The notes: a model not told the origin generated them from the letters alone. Positions 51,517 through 60,992 are shown, counted from the stretch's first letter. The stretch: 64,000 bases of DNA from Verrucosispora sp. NA02020 (GCF_013364215.1 NZ_CP054923.1:3224001-3288000), one strand, 5' to 3'. Made by a program: numbers and translations.

Positions 51517-52773
51517 TCAGGCGTCGGTCATCGGGAAACACCCGGCGAACGGGTCGGGGTAACCGCGCCAGACGTCCTCGCCGTCGGCGAGTTCGGCGTC
51601 GGTGAGCAGGCATCCGGTGAGGGTGTGCCGCAGCGCGGCCGGGTCGAGGTCCAGACCGACGAAGACCAGGTGCTGGTTGCGGTCGCCGTAGTAGGGATCC
51701 CATTCGAGGGCGGCGGCGAGCCTGCGATGGTCGGAGACCTCGTCCCAGTGCGTGTCCGGCAGGCAGGTCAGCCAGCGCCCGAGCGAGCCGAGGCCGAGGC
51801 CGCCGCCGGCGAAGTCCCAGGCGACGACCGCCTCGGGTTGGCTGGCCAGCCAGAGGTGCCCCCGGGAGCGGATCACGTCGGCGTTGACGTCCTCCAGCAC
51901 CGCGTGCAGGCGCTCGGCGTGGAACGGCCGGCGGGCCCGGAACACGACCGAGACGATCCCCTGGTCGGGGTGGGGTTCGTGGACACCGAGCAGGTGCCCT
52001 TCCAGGCCGCGGACCAGCACGCCAGGGGTCTCTGGTCGGTGCCGGTCGGTCCGGCGCAGCCGCCGGGCCAGGGCGTGCGCGTCGACCAGGTCGTCGTCGA
52101 CGCGGATCTGGATCGCCCACGGCGCGATGCGTGCCAGCAACGTCGCGAGGCGGTGCGTGTCGTAGCCGCCGTCGGGGGAGTGTCCCCACAGGACGTGGGT
52201 GTCGGCGTACTCGATCTGCCGGACGACGACGTCGGCGAGTGCCCGGTCGTCGTCGGCGGCGGCGTGGATGTCCAGGGTCTTCAGGTCGTCGGTGCTGGCC
52301 AGGCCGTCGAGCAGGTGTTCGGCGTCGACGACGGTGACGTAGGAGTCGACGTGCAGCAGGTCGGTCAGCGGCGTGCCGTCGACGAGGCAGTGGGCGCAGG
52401 CGGCGGCGACCGCCTCCGGCTCGACCACCTCCGGCAGCATCAACACCAGGTCCCGGTGCGGATGGGTGCCGGCCAGCCGGGCGAGAGTGGGGAGGACGTC
52501 GTCGCGCAGTGTGCAGGAGACGCAGCCGTGGGCCAGCGTGATCCGCTCGTCCTCCAGCACCCCCGACCGGTCGCGGACCACCCGGTGCACGACACCGGCC
52601 CGTACGTCGCCCAGGTCGTGCCGGACCAGCAGCAGCGCCGGGTCCGCGGTGAGCAGCGTGCGGGCGACGGCGTAGGTCGCGGCCGGCCAGAAGCCACTGA
52701 GCACGGTCAGTGAGGGCGGTCCGGCTCGCTGGACGGCGGCCGGGCCGGTCGACGTGACGGATGACGTGGACAT
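51517..52773 (-). CDS. COG0523 (CobW/ZagA-like) protein with degenerate P-loop
   Basis: A 418-residue COG0523-family protein. The metal motif is present in a variant form, [11 protein letters not shown] (Cys84, Cys87), and a CobW C-terminal domain follows ([40 protein letters not shown]). The expected Walker A (GxxGxGKT) reads [17 protein letters not shown] and lacks the lysine, so GTP binding may be lost or altered. ATG 52773 lies just beyond a Zur box that overlaps its TATAAT promoter. Zur-controlled COG0523 proteins are proposed zinc chaperones for starvation. Confidence 0.9.
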   Translation of the reverse strand: MSTSSVTSTGPAAVQRAGPPSLTVLSGFWPAATYAVARTLLTADPALLLVRHDLGDVRAGVVHRVVRDRSGVLEDERITLAHGCVSCTLRDDVLPTLARLAGTHPHRDLVLMLPEVVEPEAVAAACAHCLVDGTPLTDLLHVDSYVTVVDAEHLLDGLASTDDLKTLDIHAAADDDRALADVVVRQIEYADTHVLWGHSPDGGYDTHRLATLLARIAPWAIQIRVDDDLVDAHALARRLRRTDRHRPETPGVLVRGLEGHLLGVHEPHPDQGIVSVVFRARRPFHAERLHAVLEDVNADVIRSRGHLWLASQPEAVVAWDFAGGGLGLGSLGRWLTCLPDTHWDEVSDHRRLAAALEWDPYYGDRNQHLVFVGLDLDPAALRHTLTGCLLTDAELADGEDVWRGYPDPFAGCFPMTDA

Positions 52774-52793
52774 CACAGCCCTCTCGACGTAGT

Positions 52794-52808
52794 TGAAAAC
52801 GGTTGTCA
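52794..52808. promoter_or_regulatory. Zur box in the divergent COG0523 / ribosomal-protein promoter
   Basis: TGAAAACGGTTGTCA is a near-perfect palindrome of the actinobacterial Zur-box type. On the minus strand a consensus -10 TATAAT (52813-52808) abuts it, so bound Zur would block the start of COG0523 transcription. It can also control the plus-strand L28-L33-S14 operon. Confidence 0.75.
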
Positions 52809-52920
52809 TTATAGACACGTGATCGTTCCCGAGACGAAGCCCGTCGCGCCCGCCTCCTCGGCGTGGACCCCGGACCTGTCGGGAGCGGTCCTGTCGTTTC
52901 CATCTGTGAAGGAGCAGGCC

Positions 52921-53157
52921 ATGTCGCGACGCTGCGACGTCACCGGGGCGAAGCCGAGCTTCGGCAACGCCGTGTCCCACTCCCATCGGCGGACCCGCCG
53001 CCGGTGGAACCCGAATCTGCAGAACCACCGCTACTGGCTGCCCTCGGAGCGCCGCTGGATCCGGCTGACGCTGACCGCCAAGGCGCTGCGGACCGTGGAC
53101 CGCGACGGCATCGAGAAGGTCGTCGCCCGACTGCGCGGCAGGGGGGTGACGGTCTGA
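52921..53157 (+). CDS. rpmB: Ribosomal protein bL28, zinc-independent paralogue
   Basis: A 78-residue L28 ([40 protein letters not shown]). The zinc form has two CxxC pairs; here the first reads CDVTG and the second is absent, so it is a C-minus paralogue made when zinc is scarce. ATG 52921 has AAGGAG upstream. First gene of the L28-L33-S14 operon, divergent from the COG0523 gene over the Zur box. Confidence 0.95.
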   Translation: MSRRCDVTGAKPSFGNAVSHSHRRTRRRWNPNLQNHRYWLPSERRWIRLTLTAKALRTVDRDGIEKVVARLRGRGVTV

Positions 53158-53324
53158 TGGCCCGGCAGACCGACGTCCGGCCGATCGTTCGCCTGCGCAG
53201 CACGGCCGGCACCGGCTACACCTACGTGACCAGGAAGAATCGCCGAAACGACCCCGACCGGCTGGTGCTGCGCAAGTACGACCCGATCGTGCGCCGGCAC
53301 GTCGAGTTCCGCGAGGCACGCTGA
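53157..53324 (+). CDS. rpmG: Ribosomal protein bL33, zinc-independent paralogue
   Basis: A 55-residue L33 ([40 protein letters not shown]) without a single cysteine, so it lacks the zinc site of the standard form. The start overlaps the L28 stop by TGATG and the stop overlaps the S14 start. It would replace the zinc-containing L33 in ribosomes and so release zinc. Confidence 0.95.
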   Translation: MARQTDVRPIVRLRSTAGTGYTYVTRKNRRNDPDRLVLRKYDPIVRRHVEFREAR

Positions 53325-53629
53325 TGGCCCGCACCGGCCTGGTCGGTCGTCAGGAACGCCGGGTGGAACTCGTGGCCCGGTACGCCCCGCACCGCGCCGC
53401 TCTCAAGCGGGCCATCGCACACCCGGGGACCGACCCGGCCGACCGGGAGGACGCGGTACGCCGACTCGCCCGGCTGCCCCGCGACTCCAGCCCGGTCCGG
53501 CTGCGCAACCGCGACATGGTCGACGGTCGCCCCCGAGGTGTTCTCGCCCGGTTCGGGCTGTCCCGGGTCCGGTTCCGCGAGATGGCCCTGCGCGGCGAGC
53601 TGCCCGGCGTCCGCAAGGCGTCCCGCTGA
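53324..53629 (+). CDS. rpsN: Ribosomal protein uS14, zinc-independent paralogue
   Basis: A 101-residue long-form S14 ([60 protein letters not shown]) without the CxxC zinc pairs of the short form. Last gene of the zinc-independent ribosomal operon. No L31 paralogue is included here. Confidence 0.95.
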   Translation: MARTGLVGRQERRVELVARYAPHRAALKRAIAHPGTDPADREDAVRRLARLPRDSSPVRLRNRDMVDGRPRGVLARFGLSRVRFREMALRGELPGVRKASR

Positions 53630-53734
53630 GACGCGACACCGAGGGACCCGGTGCCGCCACCGACGGGTGAACCCCGATTGTCCCGCCCGGCGTCCGGTGC
53701 CGACGTCGGGCGGGCGCGGCTGTCGGAGGGGCGT

Positions 53735-54424
53735 GTGAAGATCCTCGCCGTGACCGAATGGATCTACAACGAGCGTCCGGCGGGCGTACGGTTCCTGACC
53801 GAGCGCATCGGGGAGCCCGGACGCGACGAGATCGAGGCCGAGATCTGGGCCTGGATCGTGCGCGGCGAGACCGACGCCGACGAGTTCGTGGACTTCTTCG
53901 ACCAGGACGAGCAGCGCCACGGTGCCACCGACGAGGAGTTACGCGCGGCGTACGGGACGGCGCTGGCGGCGCGGCGGGAGCAGCAACGCGGGTGGGGCGA
54001 GGTGTGCGGCAACCTCACCCGCGCCTTCGCCGAACTCCACCGGCGCGGAGTGGTGGCCAGGGAGAACTTCAGCTGCTGCGGCACCTGCGCGGCGGGCGAG
54101 ATCCACGACGAGCGGGACGACTCCCGGCACTGGCACGGTTACCTCTGGTATCACCAGCAGGACACCGAGTCGCTCATCGACAGCGAGGACGGCCAGGTCT
54201 GGCTCGGCTACGGCGCCTATCCGCCGGTGGACTTCGACGAGGCCGCCTATGCCGCCCTCTCCGAGGCCGAGCAGCAGGCCGGCTACCAGGCCGACCTGGA
54301 ACGCCTCCTGGACGACCTCGTCTTCCCGGTGCTGCGCGAGCACGGCCTGCGGGTGGAGTGGAACCGCAAGCAGTCCCAGCGGATCCGCGTCACCGGCGCC
54401 CAGTGGTACGCGTCGGTGATCTGA
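53735..54424 (+). CDS. DUF6891-family protein
   Basis: A 229-residue soluble acidic protein with a Cys-rich centre (NFSCCGTCAAGEIHDERDDS) and WYHQQDTESLIDSEDGQVWL. It matches the actinobacterial DUF6891 pattern; the function is unknown. GTG 53735 has GGAGGGG upstream. It is in the same direction as the ribosomal operon, 105 nt after S14, but has no clear link to zinc. It converges with the amidohydrolase gene. Confidence 0.8.
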   Translation: MKILAVTEWIYNERPAGVRFLTERIGEPGRDEIEAEIWAWIVRGETDADEFVDFFDQDEQRHGATDEELRAAYGTALAARREQQRGWGEVCGNLTRAFAELHRRGVVARENFSCCGTCAAGEIHDERDDSRHWHGYLWYHQQDTESLIDSEDGQVWLGYGAYPPVDFDEAAYAALSEAEQQAGYQADLERLLDDLVFPVLREHGLRVEWNRKQSQRIRVTGAQWYASVI

Positions 54425-54430
54425 GCGTCG

Positions 54431-54462
54431 GCACCGGCGGGCCGCCCCCGGCTCGCCGGTGC
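54431..54462. terminator. Hairpin between DUF6891 and amidohydrolase genes
   Basis: GCACCGGCG and its complement CGCCGGTGC enclose a GC-rich 14-nt loop just after the DUF6891 stop, between converging genes. Confidence 0.5.
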
Positions 54463-54512
54463 GACACCCGGTAGGACTGCCGGCTGGCGGGCTGCTGCAC
54501 CCCGGCGCGACC

Positions 54513-55382
54513 TCAGGACGACGGCTCGGCCGCTGACACGTCGCCTCCCGTGGCGGTCGCCCGGTCGAGGACGCGGCGCAGGTTGGCGCCGAAGACGTCC
54601 GCCCGCTCGGTGGGGGCGAGGTCGTCCAGACCGACGGGCTCCAGCGTCTGCGCGAACGACACGTGGTCGAGGCTGGGCGGGAAGTCCGAGCCCCAGTACA
54701 GTCGGCGGCTCCCGAAACGCTCCAGGAGCAGCTCGACGAAGGGGCGGGCCGCCGCGTGCGGCCAGGCGTGCGGCGGCTCGCTGACCGCGTACAGGCCGGA
54801 GATCTTCACCCCGACGTGCGGCAGTGGGGCCAGGTCGAGCAGCGGTGTCAGGGTCTCGGCGGCCTGCTGCGGGTTCGGGGGCGTCGCCCGGCTCCCGGGC
54901 AACCCGAGATGGCTGAACAACACCGGGCATCCGTCGAGGGCGGCGAGCGCGGTGCCGAGTCGGCGGGTGGCGGCCGGGGTCGCGTTGAGGCTGAGCACCG
55001 CACCGGCCGTGATGAGGTCGCCGGCGGAGCCGGCCACCCAGTCGGTGAAGCGGTCGGCCGCCTCGGCGTCCGTCAGGTACACGGCCAGCCCGACGAACCC
55101 GGCTGCCCACCAGCGGGCCAACTGCCCGTCCGCCGGTCCACCTGGTGGAACGTAGGCGACCGGGGCAATCCAGGGGTGCCGGGCGGCGAGACCGGCCAGG
55201 TAGTCGTTGTTCCCGGCGAAGCGCGACTCGCCCTCGTATCCGACCACGAGGGCCCGATCGATGCCGTGCACACGACGGATGTCCTGATATGCGGCGATCT
55301 CCTGGCCGCCGGCAGGGGAGCGCCCGTACCGGCCCGGGTAGCCGTCGGCGAACAGGTGCAGATGGGCGTCAGCGCGGTCCAT
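54513..55382 (-). CDS. Amidohydrolase-2 family metal-dependent hydrolase
   Basis: A 289-residue TIM-barrel hydrolase: HxH metal motif at the N-terminus (RADAHLHLFADG), VLFSHLGLPGS, VKISGLYAVSEPPHAW and the final metal Asp in LYWGSDFPPSLDHV. Family members hydrolyse lactones of sugar acids or decarboxylate, so a lactonase for the neighbouring sugar pathway is plausible. ATG 55382 is chosen because a -10 box (TATCGT, minus strand) lies 8 nt upstream; GTG 55388 is also in frame. Divergent from the M20 gene. Confidence 0.88.
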   Translation of the reverse strand: MDRADAHLHLFADGYPGRYGRSPAGGQEIAAYQDIRRVHGIDRALVVGYEGESRFAGNNDYLAGLAARHPWIAPVAYVPPGGPADGQLARWWAAGFVGLAVYLTDAEAADRFTDWVAGSAGDLITAGAVLSLNATPAATRRLGTALAALDGCPVLFSHLGLPGSRATPPNPQQAAETLTPLLDLAPLPHVGVKISGLYAVSEPPHAWPHAAARPFVELLLERFGSRRLYWGSDFPPSLDHVSFAQTLEPVGLDDLAPTERADVFGANLRRVLDRATATGGDVSAAEPSS

Positions 55383-55416
55383 GGTCACGGACGATAACCC
55401 AAATTCTGGCGGGTTA

Positions 55417-55445
55417 TTGACGCGGACACCCCCCTGACTTAGGTT
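55417..55445 (+). promoter_or_regulatory. Sigma-A-type promoter for the M20/ABC operon
   Basis: -35 TTGACG (55417-55422) and -10 TAGGTT (55440-55445) are spaced by 17 nt. A second TTAGGT repeat follows at 55456-55461 near the start site and could be a regulator contact. Confidence 0.6.
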
Positions 55446-55486
55446 CTTGTCTCAATTAGGTCCGGATTGCAGGTCGCGAGCGAGGG

Positions 55487-56755
55487 GTGGGCCGGGTGGC
55501 GCGGGGACACGACGGGGTTGATGAGCTGGTACGGCTGAGGCGTCAGCTCCATCGCCACCCCGAGCTGCGGTTTACTGAACACCGTACGGCCGGGACATTG
55601 GCCGAGAAGCTTCAGCCGTTTGGGCGGCTGCGGACCGGAATCGCCGGTACCGGATTGCTCCTCGAACTCGAAGGGTCCCTCCCGGGGCCGTCGGTCCTTC
55701 TTCGGGCCGATATGGATGCCTATCCCGTGCAGGACGCCAAGACCGCCCCCTACGCGTCGACGAACGCCGGGGTCTGTCACGCCTGCGGACACGACGTGCA
55801 CATGACCGTCGCCTACGGCACCGCCGCCCGGCTCGCCGCCGCACCGCCGGCCCGGGGCTCGGTCACCGTGCTGTTCCAACCGGCCGAGGAGATCCCGTTC
55901 GGCGAGACCTCCGGAGCCGCCGCGGTCCTCGTCGACGAGGCGCTGTGCGGCCGACGCTTCGACGCCGTACTCGGCCTGCACTGCTGGCCCGACCTGCCGG
56001 TCGGCGCGCTCGGTGTGGACCGCACCACCGCCATGGCGGCCAAGGACGCGTTCCGCGTCGAGGTCCTCGGCCGGGCCGCGCACGCCGCCACCCCGGCGCT
56101 GGGCCGCGACGCCATCCTCGGGCTCAGCGGCATGGTGAACATGCTGCACGCCGCGGTGGCCCGGTCACGCAACGCCGACGAACTCGTGGCCTTCAACATC
56201 GGCACCATCTCCGGCGGGGCCAGCCAGAGCCAGGTCGCCGGGTACGCGGAGGCCACCGGCACGCTGCGCACCCTCGACGAGGGCACCCGCGAGCGGCTCA
56301 AGACGGTCATCGAGCGGGTCGCCCGCCAGCAGGCCGCCGCGCTCGACCTCGGCGTTCGCTTCACCTGGGCCAACGAGATGCCGCCGGTCCGCAACGCGGC
56401 CGAACTCGTCGCGCTCGCCCACGCCGAGCTGCCCGGCCTCATGCAGGTGACGGACCTCGCGGTGCCGCCGCTGACCACCGACGACTTCGCGCTGCTCGGC
56501 GCACTTGGCCCCAGCCTGTACGTCAAGCTCGGCGTCACCGGCGAGCGTGGTGGCGCGCCCCTGCACTCCGGCTCGTTCGACGTCGACGAGCGGTGCCTAG
56601 AGGTCGGTGTGACCGCCTTCGAACGGCTCACCCGGGCGGTGTTGGACGGACGGCTCACCGTCGATCCGACCGGCAGCGCTACCGCCGCCGGTGCCGCTGT
56701 GGCCGTACCGGCACCCGCCGGGCCGGACGCGACCGTCGCGGCGGTGACGGCGTGA
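55487..56755 (+). CDS. M20-family metallo-amidohydrolase
   Basis: A 422-residue M20D-type hydrolase (N-acyl amino acid / hippurate hydrolase group): LRRQLHRHPELRFTEHRTA, metal residues in CHACGHDVHM, PAEEIPFGETSG and LGLHCWPDLPVGALG. The dimerisation domain is typical. It removes an acyl group from an amine in the cytoplasm. GTG 55487 or GTG 55496 may be the start. A Pro/Ala-rich tail of about 30 residues is extra. First gene of the plus-strand transport operon, so the imported compound may be an N-acylated sugar or amino acid. Confidence 0.9.
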   Translation: MGRVARGHDGVDELVRLRRQLHRHPELRFTEHRTAGTLAEKLQPFGRLRTGIAGTGLLLELEGSLPGPSVLLRADMDAYPVQDAKTAPYASTNAGVCHACGHDVHMTVAYGTAARLAAAPPARGSVTVLFQPAEEIPFGETSGAAAVLVDEALCGRRFDAVLGLHCWPDLPVGALGVDRTTAMAAKDAFRVEVLGRAAHAATPALGRDAILGLSGMVNMLHAAVARSRNADELVAFNIGTISGGASQSQVAGYAEATGTLRTLDEGTRERLKTVIERVARQQAAALDLGVRFTWANEMPPVRNAAELVALAHAELPGLMQVTDLAVPPLTTDDFALLGALGPSLYVKLGVTGERGGAPLHSGSFDVDERCLEVGVTAFERLTRAVLDGRLTVDPTGSATAAGAAVAVPAPAGPDATVAAVTA

Positions 56756-56819
56756 ACCGCGTGGCGGGGCGCGCTGCCCCGGTACCCGTCGAGGGCACCC
56801 GCTCCGGCGGAGGCGCGGC

Positions 56820-57827
56820 ATGAGCGCCGTGCCGGAGGTCGCCGTCGTCGGCGCGGGAGCGTTCGGGCTGCGGCACGTCGCCGCGTACCGGTCGCTCGGC
56901 GTACCCGTGACCGCGCTGGTCGACCCGGACCCCGCCGTGCGCGACCGGGCCGCCGCCGCGCACGGCGTCGCCCGCACCTTCGGCACCGTCGAGGAACTGC
57001 TCACCGCCGGCGCCCCGCAGGCCGCCTCGGTCTGCGTACCCGGACCCGCCCACCGCGCGGTCGCGGTCGCGCTGCTCGCCGGCGGGGTGCCGGTCCTGGT
57101 CGAGAAGCCCCTCGCGGCGACGGTCGCCGACGCCGCCGCGATCGTCGCGGCGGCCCGCACCCACCGGGTCCTCTGCCAGCCCGGACACATCCTGCGCCAC
57201 AGCGCCCCGCACCGGGCGCTGTACGACGCGGTCCGCGCCGGCCGGCTCGGCCAGGTGCTGGCCGTCTCCTCCCGTCGGGACCGGCCGCGCGCACTCAGCC
57301 GGCTCTTCCCCGACGAGCACCCGGCCCTGCTCACCGCCGTGCACGACGTCGACCTGGCCATCTGGTACGCCCAGTCGCCCGTGGTCGAGGTCCGCGCGAC
57401 CGCCCGGACCCGACCGGGACCGGCCTCGCCGGTCCTGGTGTGGGCGGAGCTTCGGCACGCCAACGACGTCGTGTCGTCGATCCGCAACAGCTATCTCCTA
57501 CCTGACACCACGCCCAACCACACCTCGGACCTGGTCGAGGTGTACGGCACCGACGGGGTCGCCCACGTCGACCTCGGCCACCCCACGCTGCTCGTCCAGG
57601 CCGAGCGGACCGAGGCGCCGGACTGGCTGCTCTCGCCGGCCGACGGCGGCGGCGCGCTCGCCGCCGAACTACGCCACTTCGTCGGTCAGGTGACCGGCAC
57701 CGAGTCGTCGGCGGTCGTCCCGCTCGCCGACGGACTGCACGTGGTGCAGGTCGCCACGGCCATGGCCGACAGCGCCGCCGCCGGTGGCGAACCCCGTCGG
57801 ATCTCCTCCCTCGAACCCCTCTCCTGA
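56820..57827 (+). CDS. Gfo/Idh/MocA-family oxidoreductase
   Basis: A 335-residue NAD(P)-dependent dehydrogenase with Rossmann motif VAVVGAGAFGLRHVAAY, conserved VLVEKPLAATVADA (catalytic Lys in EKP) and a beta-sheet C-terminal domain (HDVDLAIWYAQSPVVEVRAT). It oxidises or reduces a sugar, inositol or similar ring hydroxyl. It is 65 nt downstream of the M20 gene and 16 nt before the binding-protein gene. Confidence 0.9.
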   Translation: MSAVPEVAVVGAGAFGLRHVAAYRSLGVPVTALVDPDPAVRDRAAAAHGVARTFGTVEELLTAGAPQAASVCVPGPAHRAVAVALLAGGVPVLVEKPLAATVADAAAIVAAARTHRVLCQPGHILRHSAPHRALYDAVRAGRLGQVLAVSSRRDRPRALSRLFPDEHPALLTAVHDVDLAIWYAQSPVVEVRATARTRPGPASPVLVWAELRHANDVVSSIRNSYLLPDTTPNHTSDLVEVYGTDGVAHVDLGHPTLLVQAERTEAPDWLLSPADGGGALAAELRHFVGQVTGTESSAVVPLADGLHVVQVATAMADSAAAGGEPRRISSLEPLS

Positions 57828-57842
57828 CAGGAGCTTGCGCCG

Positions 57843-59141
57843 ATGTTTCGACGTAGATTGACCGGCGTTCTCGCCGCCGGTGTGGCCACCGCCGCGATGC
57901 TGGCCGGATGCGGGGGCGGTGGCGACGCCGCCGACGGCCCGGTCACCCTGAAGGTGCTCACCTGGGAGCCGGGCGGCTCCGAGTACTGGCAGCAGGTGAA
58001 GACCACCTTCGAGGCCAGCCACCAGAACATCAAGCTGGACCTGCAGTCGGTCCCGTTCGACAAGTACCCGGAGGTGCAGGGGCCGTACATCACCTCGCAG
58101 TCCGGGCCGGACGTGATGGCGAACAACGCCGGACTGGAGCTGTTCGACCGGCGGGGCGCGTACGTGCCACTGGGTGACCGGGCCGCCGAGATCAACAAGG
58201 ACCTGGTCACCTACAGCGGCGCCTGCGAGGGCTTCGACACCAGCAAGGCCTGCTTCGGCGTGCCCTTCTCCTACCAGGGCAACGTCCTCTACTTCAACAA
58301 GGACGTGCTGCGCGGTGCCGGGCTGGACCCGGAGAACCCGCCGGCCACCTGGGACGAGTTCGGCGCCGCCTGCGAGGCGATCAAGAACTCCGGCAAGACC
58401 TGCCTGGCGCTGGGGCTGTCCGGCACCTTCCCGGCGTACTGGGACTTCCCGGAGATCGCCCGCAACTACCTGACCGAGGACGACATCCGCGGCCTGCTCG
58501 CCGGCACGCTGTCCTGGAAGGACCCGAAGCTGGTCCAGGTCCTGGAGAAGCTCGCCGAGATCACCACCAAGGGCTGGACGAACAAGAACGCACCGTCGAT
58601 CACGATGCTGCCCGACGGCGCGGACATCTTCCAGCGCGGTGACGCCGCCTTCGCCGGCACCATCATCTCCGACGCGGTGAACTGGGAGGCGTTCGGCAAG
58701 GCCCTCGGCGACGACAAGCTCGGCGTCACCCGGTGGCCGGTGATCAACCAGTCCGCGCCGCTGGCCGGGAAGTTCTCCGGCATCGAGGGCGCCGTCTACG
58801 GCGTGACGCAGTGGAGCGAGAAGAAGGAAGCCGGCCTGGAGTTCATCACCTGGCTGGCCGGCAAGGAGAACGGCGAGCTCTGGGTGAAGCACGCCAAGGG
58901 TCAGCCGCTCAACAAGAACGTCGACCCCGCGTTGCTGCCCTCGTCGCCGGCCTTCAAGAAGATCCAGGAGTTCGTGGCCGAGCCGACCCTGCACGCCGGT
59001 GTCATGCTCTCCGGCCCGGAGGCCGACGCACTGGCCCGAGGCTGGCAGCAGATCACCCTCGGTCAGCTCACCGTCGACAAGTGGGCCGACCAGATGCAGC
59101 AGGCGCTGGAGCGCAGCCCGACGAAGAAGCAGGGCAACTAG
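57843..59141 (+). CDS. Sugar ABC transporter substrate-binding lipoprotein
   Basis: A 432-residue family 1 binding protein with lipobox LAGC (Cys23) and typical segments: TLKVLTWEPGGSEYWQQVKT, GVPFSYQGNVLYFNKDVLRG and WLAGKENGELWVKHAKGQPL. Preceded by AGGAG. It captures a carbohydrate-like substrate for the two permeases that follow. No ATPase gene is present, so a shared ATPase is likely. Confidence 0.93.
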   Translation: MFRRRLTGVLAAGVATAAMLAGCGGGGDAADGPVTLKVLTWEPGGSEYWQQVKTTFEASHQNIKLDLQSVPFDKYPEVQGPYITSQSGPDVMANNAGLELFDRRGAYVPLGDRAAEINKDLVTYSGACEGFDTSKACFGVPFSYQGNVLYFNKDVLRGAGLDPENPPATWDEFGAACEAIKNSGKTCLALGLSGTFPAYWDFPEIARNYLTEDDIRGLLAGTLSWKDPKLVQVLEKLAEITTKGWTNKNAPSITMLPDGADIFQRGDAAFAGTIISDAVNWEAFGKALGDDKLGVTRWPVINQSAPLAGKFSGIEGAVYGVTQWSEKKEAGLEFITWLAGKENGELWVKHAKGQPLNKNVDPALLPSSPAFKKIQEFVAEPTLHAGVMLSGPEADALARGWQQITLGQLTVDKWADQMQQALERSPTKKQGN

Positions 59142-59202
59142 TCGCACCGGGTGGGGTGGCCGGGCGCCACCCCACCCGCCAGCCTCCGGGGAGGACAGCC
59201 CG

Positions 59203-60162
59203 ATGAGCATCTCCACCGCGTCGGCCGCCGATTCGGCCGTCGCGACGAACCCACCCCCGCCGGTACGCCACAACCGGCGACCCCGGCACGCCCGGGAATG
59301 GTGGCTCGGCGCCCTTCTGGTCCTGCCGGGAATGGCCCTGGCGGTCACCTTCAAACTGGTGCCGCTGATCCGGGGCGTCATCACCAGCTTCGAATCCTCC
59401 AGCGGGTTCGGCGACAGCTCCTTCGCCGGCTGGGACAACTACACCCGGATGTTCGACGACCCGGTGGTGCTGGCCAGCTTCCGCAACGCCCTGCTGGTGG
59501 TGGCCACCCTGCCGGTCTGGATCGTGCTGCCGCTCGTGCTGGCGGTGCTGATCCACCAGCGGGCACCGGGCTGGAAGTTCTTCCGGGCCGTCTACTTCGT
59601 CCCGTACACCATCGCGCCCATCGTGGTCGGCATCATGTTCCGGCAGATCCTCAGCCCGGACGGACCGATCAACGCCCTGCTGCGCGCCGTCGGGCTGGAG
59701 CCGCTGGCCATCGAGTGGCTCAACGGGCAGAACAGCGCGCTCTTCTCCCTCGTCGCGGTGGCCCTGTGGAGCTTCTTCGGCCTCGGCGTGATGACCTACC
59801 TGGCCGGGCTCGCCACCATCCCCGAGGAGGTGCTGGAGGCCGCGTACCTCGACGGGGCCAACTTCTGGCGGCGCCTCTACTCCGTCGTGGTGCCGATGCT
59901 GCGCCCCACCGTGGCGTACTGGAGCGTGCTCTGCGCCTCCGGCGTGCTGATCTGGCTGTTCCCGCTGATCTACGCGTTGACCCAGGGCGGCCCCGGCAAC
60001 GCCACCATGCTCCCCGAGTACCTGGTCTTCCTCACCACCTTCCAGTTCCTCGACCGGGGGTACGGCTCGGCCATCGGCATCGCCCTGTTCGTCTTCGTCG
60101 CCGTGTTGTCGATCTTCAGCGTGCGGCACATGTTCAAAGAGGGGACCCGGAAGCCGCGATGA
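59203..60162 (+). CDS. Sugar ABC transporter permease, MalF/UgpA type
   Basis: A 319-residue CUT1 permease with a cytoplasmic N-terminus of about 35 residues, six membrane segments and EAA loop LEAAYLDGANFWRRLYSVVV. ATG 59203 has GGGGAGG upstream. Its stop overlaps the next permease start (ATGA). Confidence 0.93.
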   Translation: MSISTASAADSAVATNPPPPVRHNRRPRHAREWWLGALLVLPGMALAVTFKLVPLIRGVITSFESSSGFGDSSFAGWDNYTRMFDDPVVLASFRNALLVVATLPVWIVLPLVLAVLIHQRAPGWKFFRAVYFVPYTIAPIVVGIMFRQILSPDGPINALLRAVGLEPLAIEWLNGQNSALFSLVAVALWSFFGLGVMTYLAGLATIPEEVLEAAYLDGANFWRRLYSVVVPMLRPTVAYWSVLCASGVLIWLFPLIYALTQGGPGNATMLPEYLVFLTTFQFLDRGYGSAIGIALFVFVAVLSIFSVRHMFKEGTRKPR

Positions 60163-60992
60163 ACCGGCGACACTCCGCCCAGATCGGGCGCTACCTGTTG
60201 GTCTTTGCGTTGGTGGTGGTCGCGGTGGCGGCGCTCTACCCGCTGCTGTTCACCGTGGTCAGCTCGCTCAAGACGCAGACCGGGTTCGCCCGGGACCCGC
60301 TCGGACTGCCGGCCGGGATCACCTTCGAGAACTACGTCGAGGCGTTCAAGCGGATGAACATGCCCCGACTGCTGTTCAACTCCATCATCACCACGGTCGG
60401 CGGACTGGTGCTGTCGGTGCTGGCCGCCATGCTGATCGCGTACACGGTGACCAAGCTGCGTTTCCGGGGCGGCAAGCTGGTCTTCCTGTTCATCATCATC
60501 ACCCTGACCATCCCCAGTCAGGCGATCATCTACCCGCTCTACCAGACCGTGCTGGACCTGGGCATGTCCGGGGAGTACCAGGGCCTGATCCTGGCGTACG
60601 CGGCCTTCGGTCTGCCGCTGGGCACGTACCAGCTCGCCGGCTACTTCCAGCAGGTGCCCGACGAGCTGATCGAGGCCGCCCGCGTCGACGGCGCCGGACA
60701 CTTCACCATCCTGTTCCGGCTGCTCGCCCCGATCGCCACCCCCGCACTGGCGGCGCTGGCCATCTTCAACTTCGTCTGGATGTGGAACGACCTGTTGCTG
60801 CCGCTGGTCATCATGGGCGGCTCGGACTCCAAGACGCTGATGGTCGGCGTCTCCCTGCTCAGCGGCCAGTACGACGTGTCGGTGCCGCTGGTCAGCGCCG
60901 GCCTGATCGTGGCCCTGCTCCCGGTGCTCATCATCTACCTGGTGTTCCAGCGCCAACTCGTCTCCGGTGCGCTCGCCGGCTCCGGCAAGTGA
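60159..60992 (+). CDS. Sugar ABC transporter permease, MalG type
   Basis: A 277-residue CUT1 permease with six hydrophobic segments and EAA loop IEAARVDGAGHFTILFRLLA. Overlaps the upstream permease by ATGA and the mutarotase-like gene by GTGA, so the transporter and the small protein are translated together. Confidence 0.93.
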   Translation: MNRRHSAQIGRYLLVFALVVVAVAALYPLLFTVVSSLKTQTGFARDPLGLPAGITFENYVEAFKRMNMPRLLFNSIITTVGGLVLSVLAAMLIAYTVTKLRFRGGKLVFLFIIITLTIPSQAIIYPLYQTVLDLGMSGEYQGLILAYAAFGLPLGTYQLAGYFQQVPDELIEAARVDGAGHFTILFRLLAPIATPALAALAIFNFVWMWNDLLLPLVIMGGSDSKTLMVGVSLLSGQYDVSVPLVSAGLIVALLPVLIIYLVFQRQLVSGALAGSGK

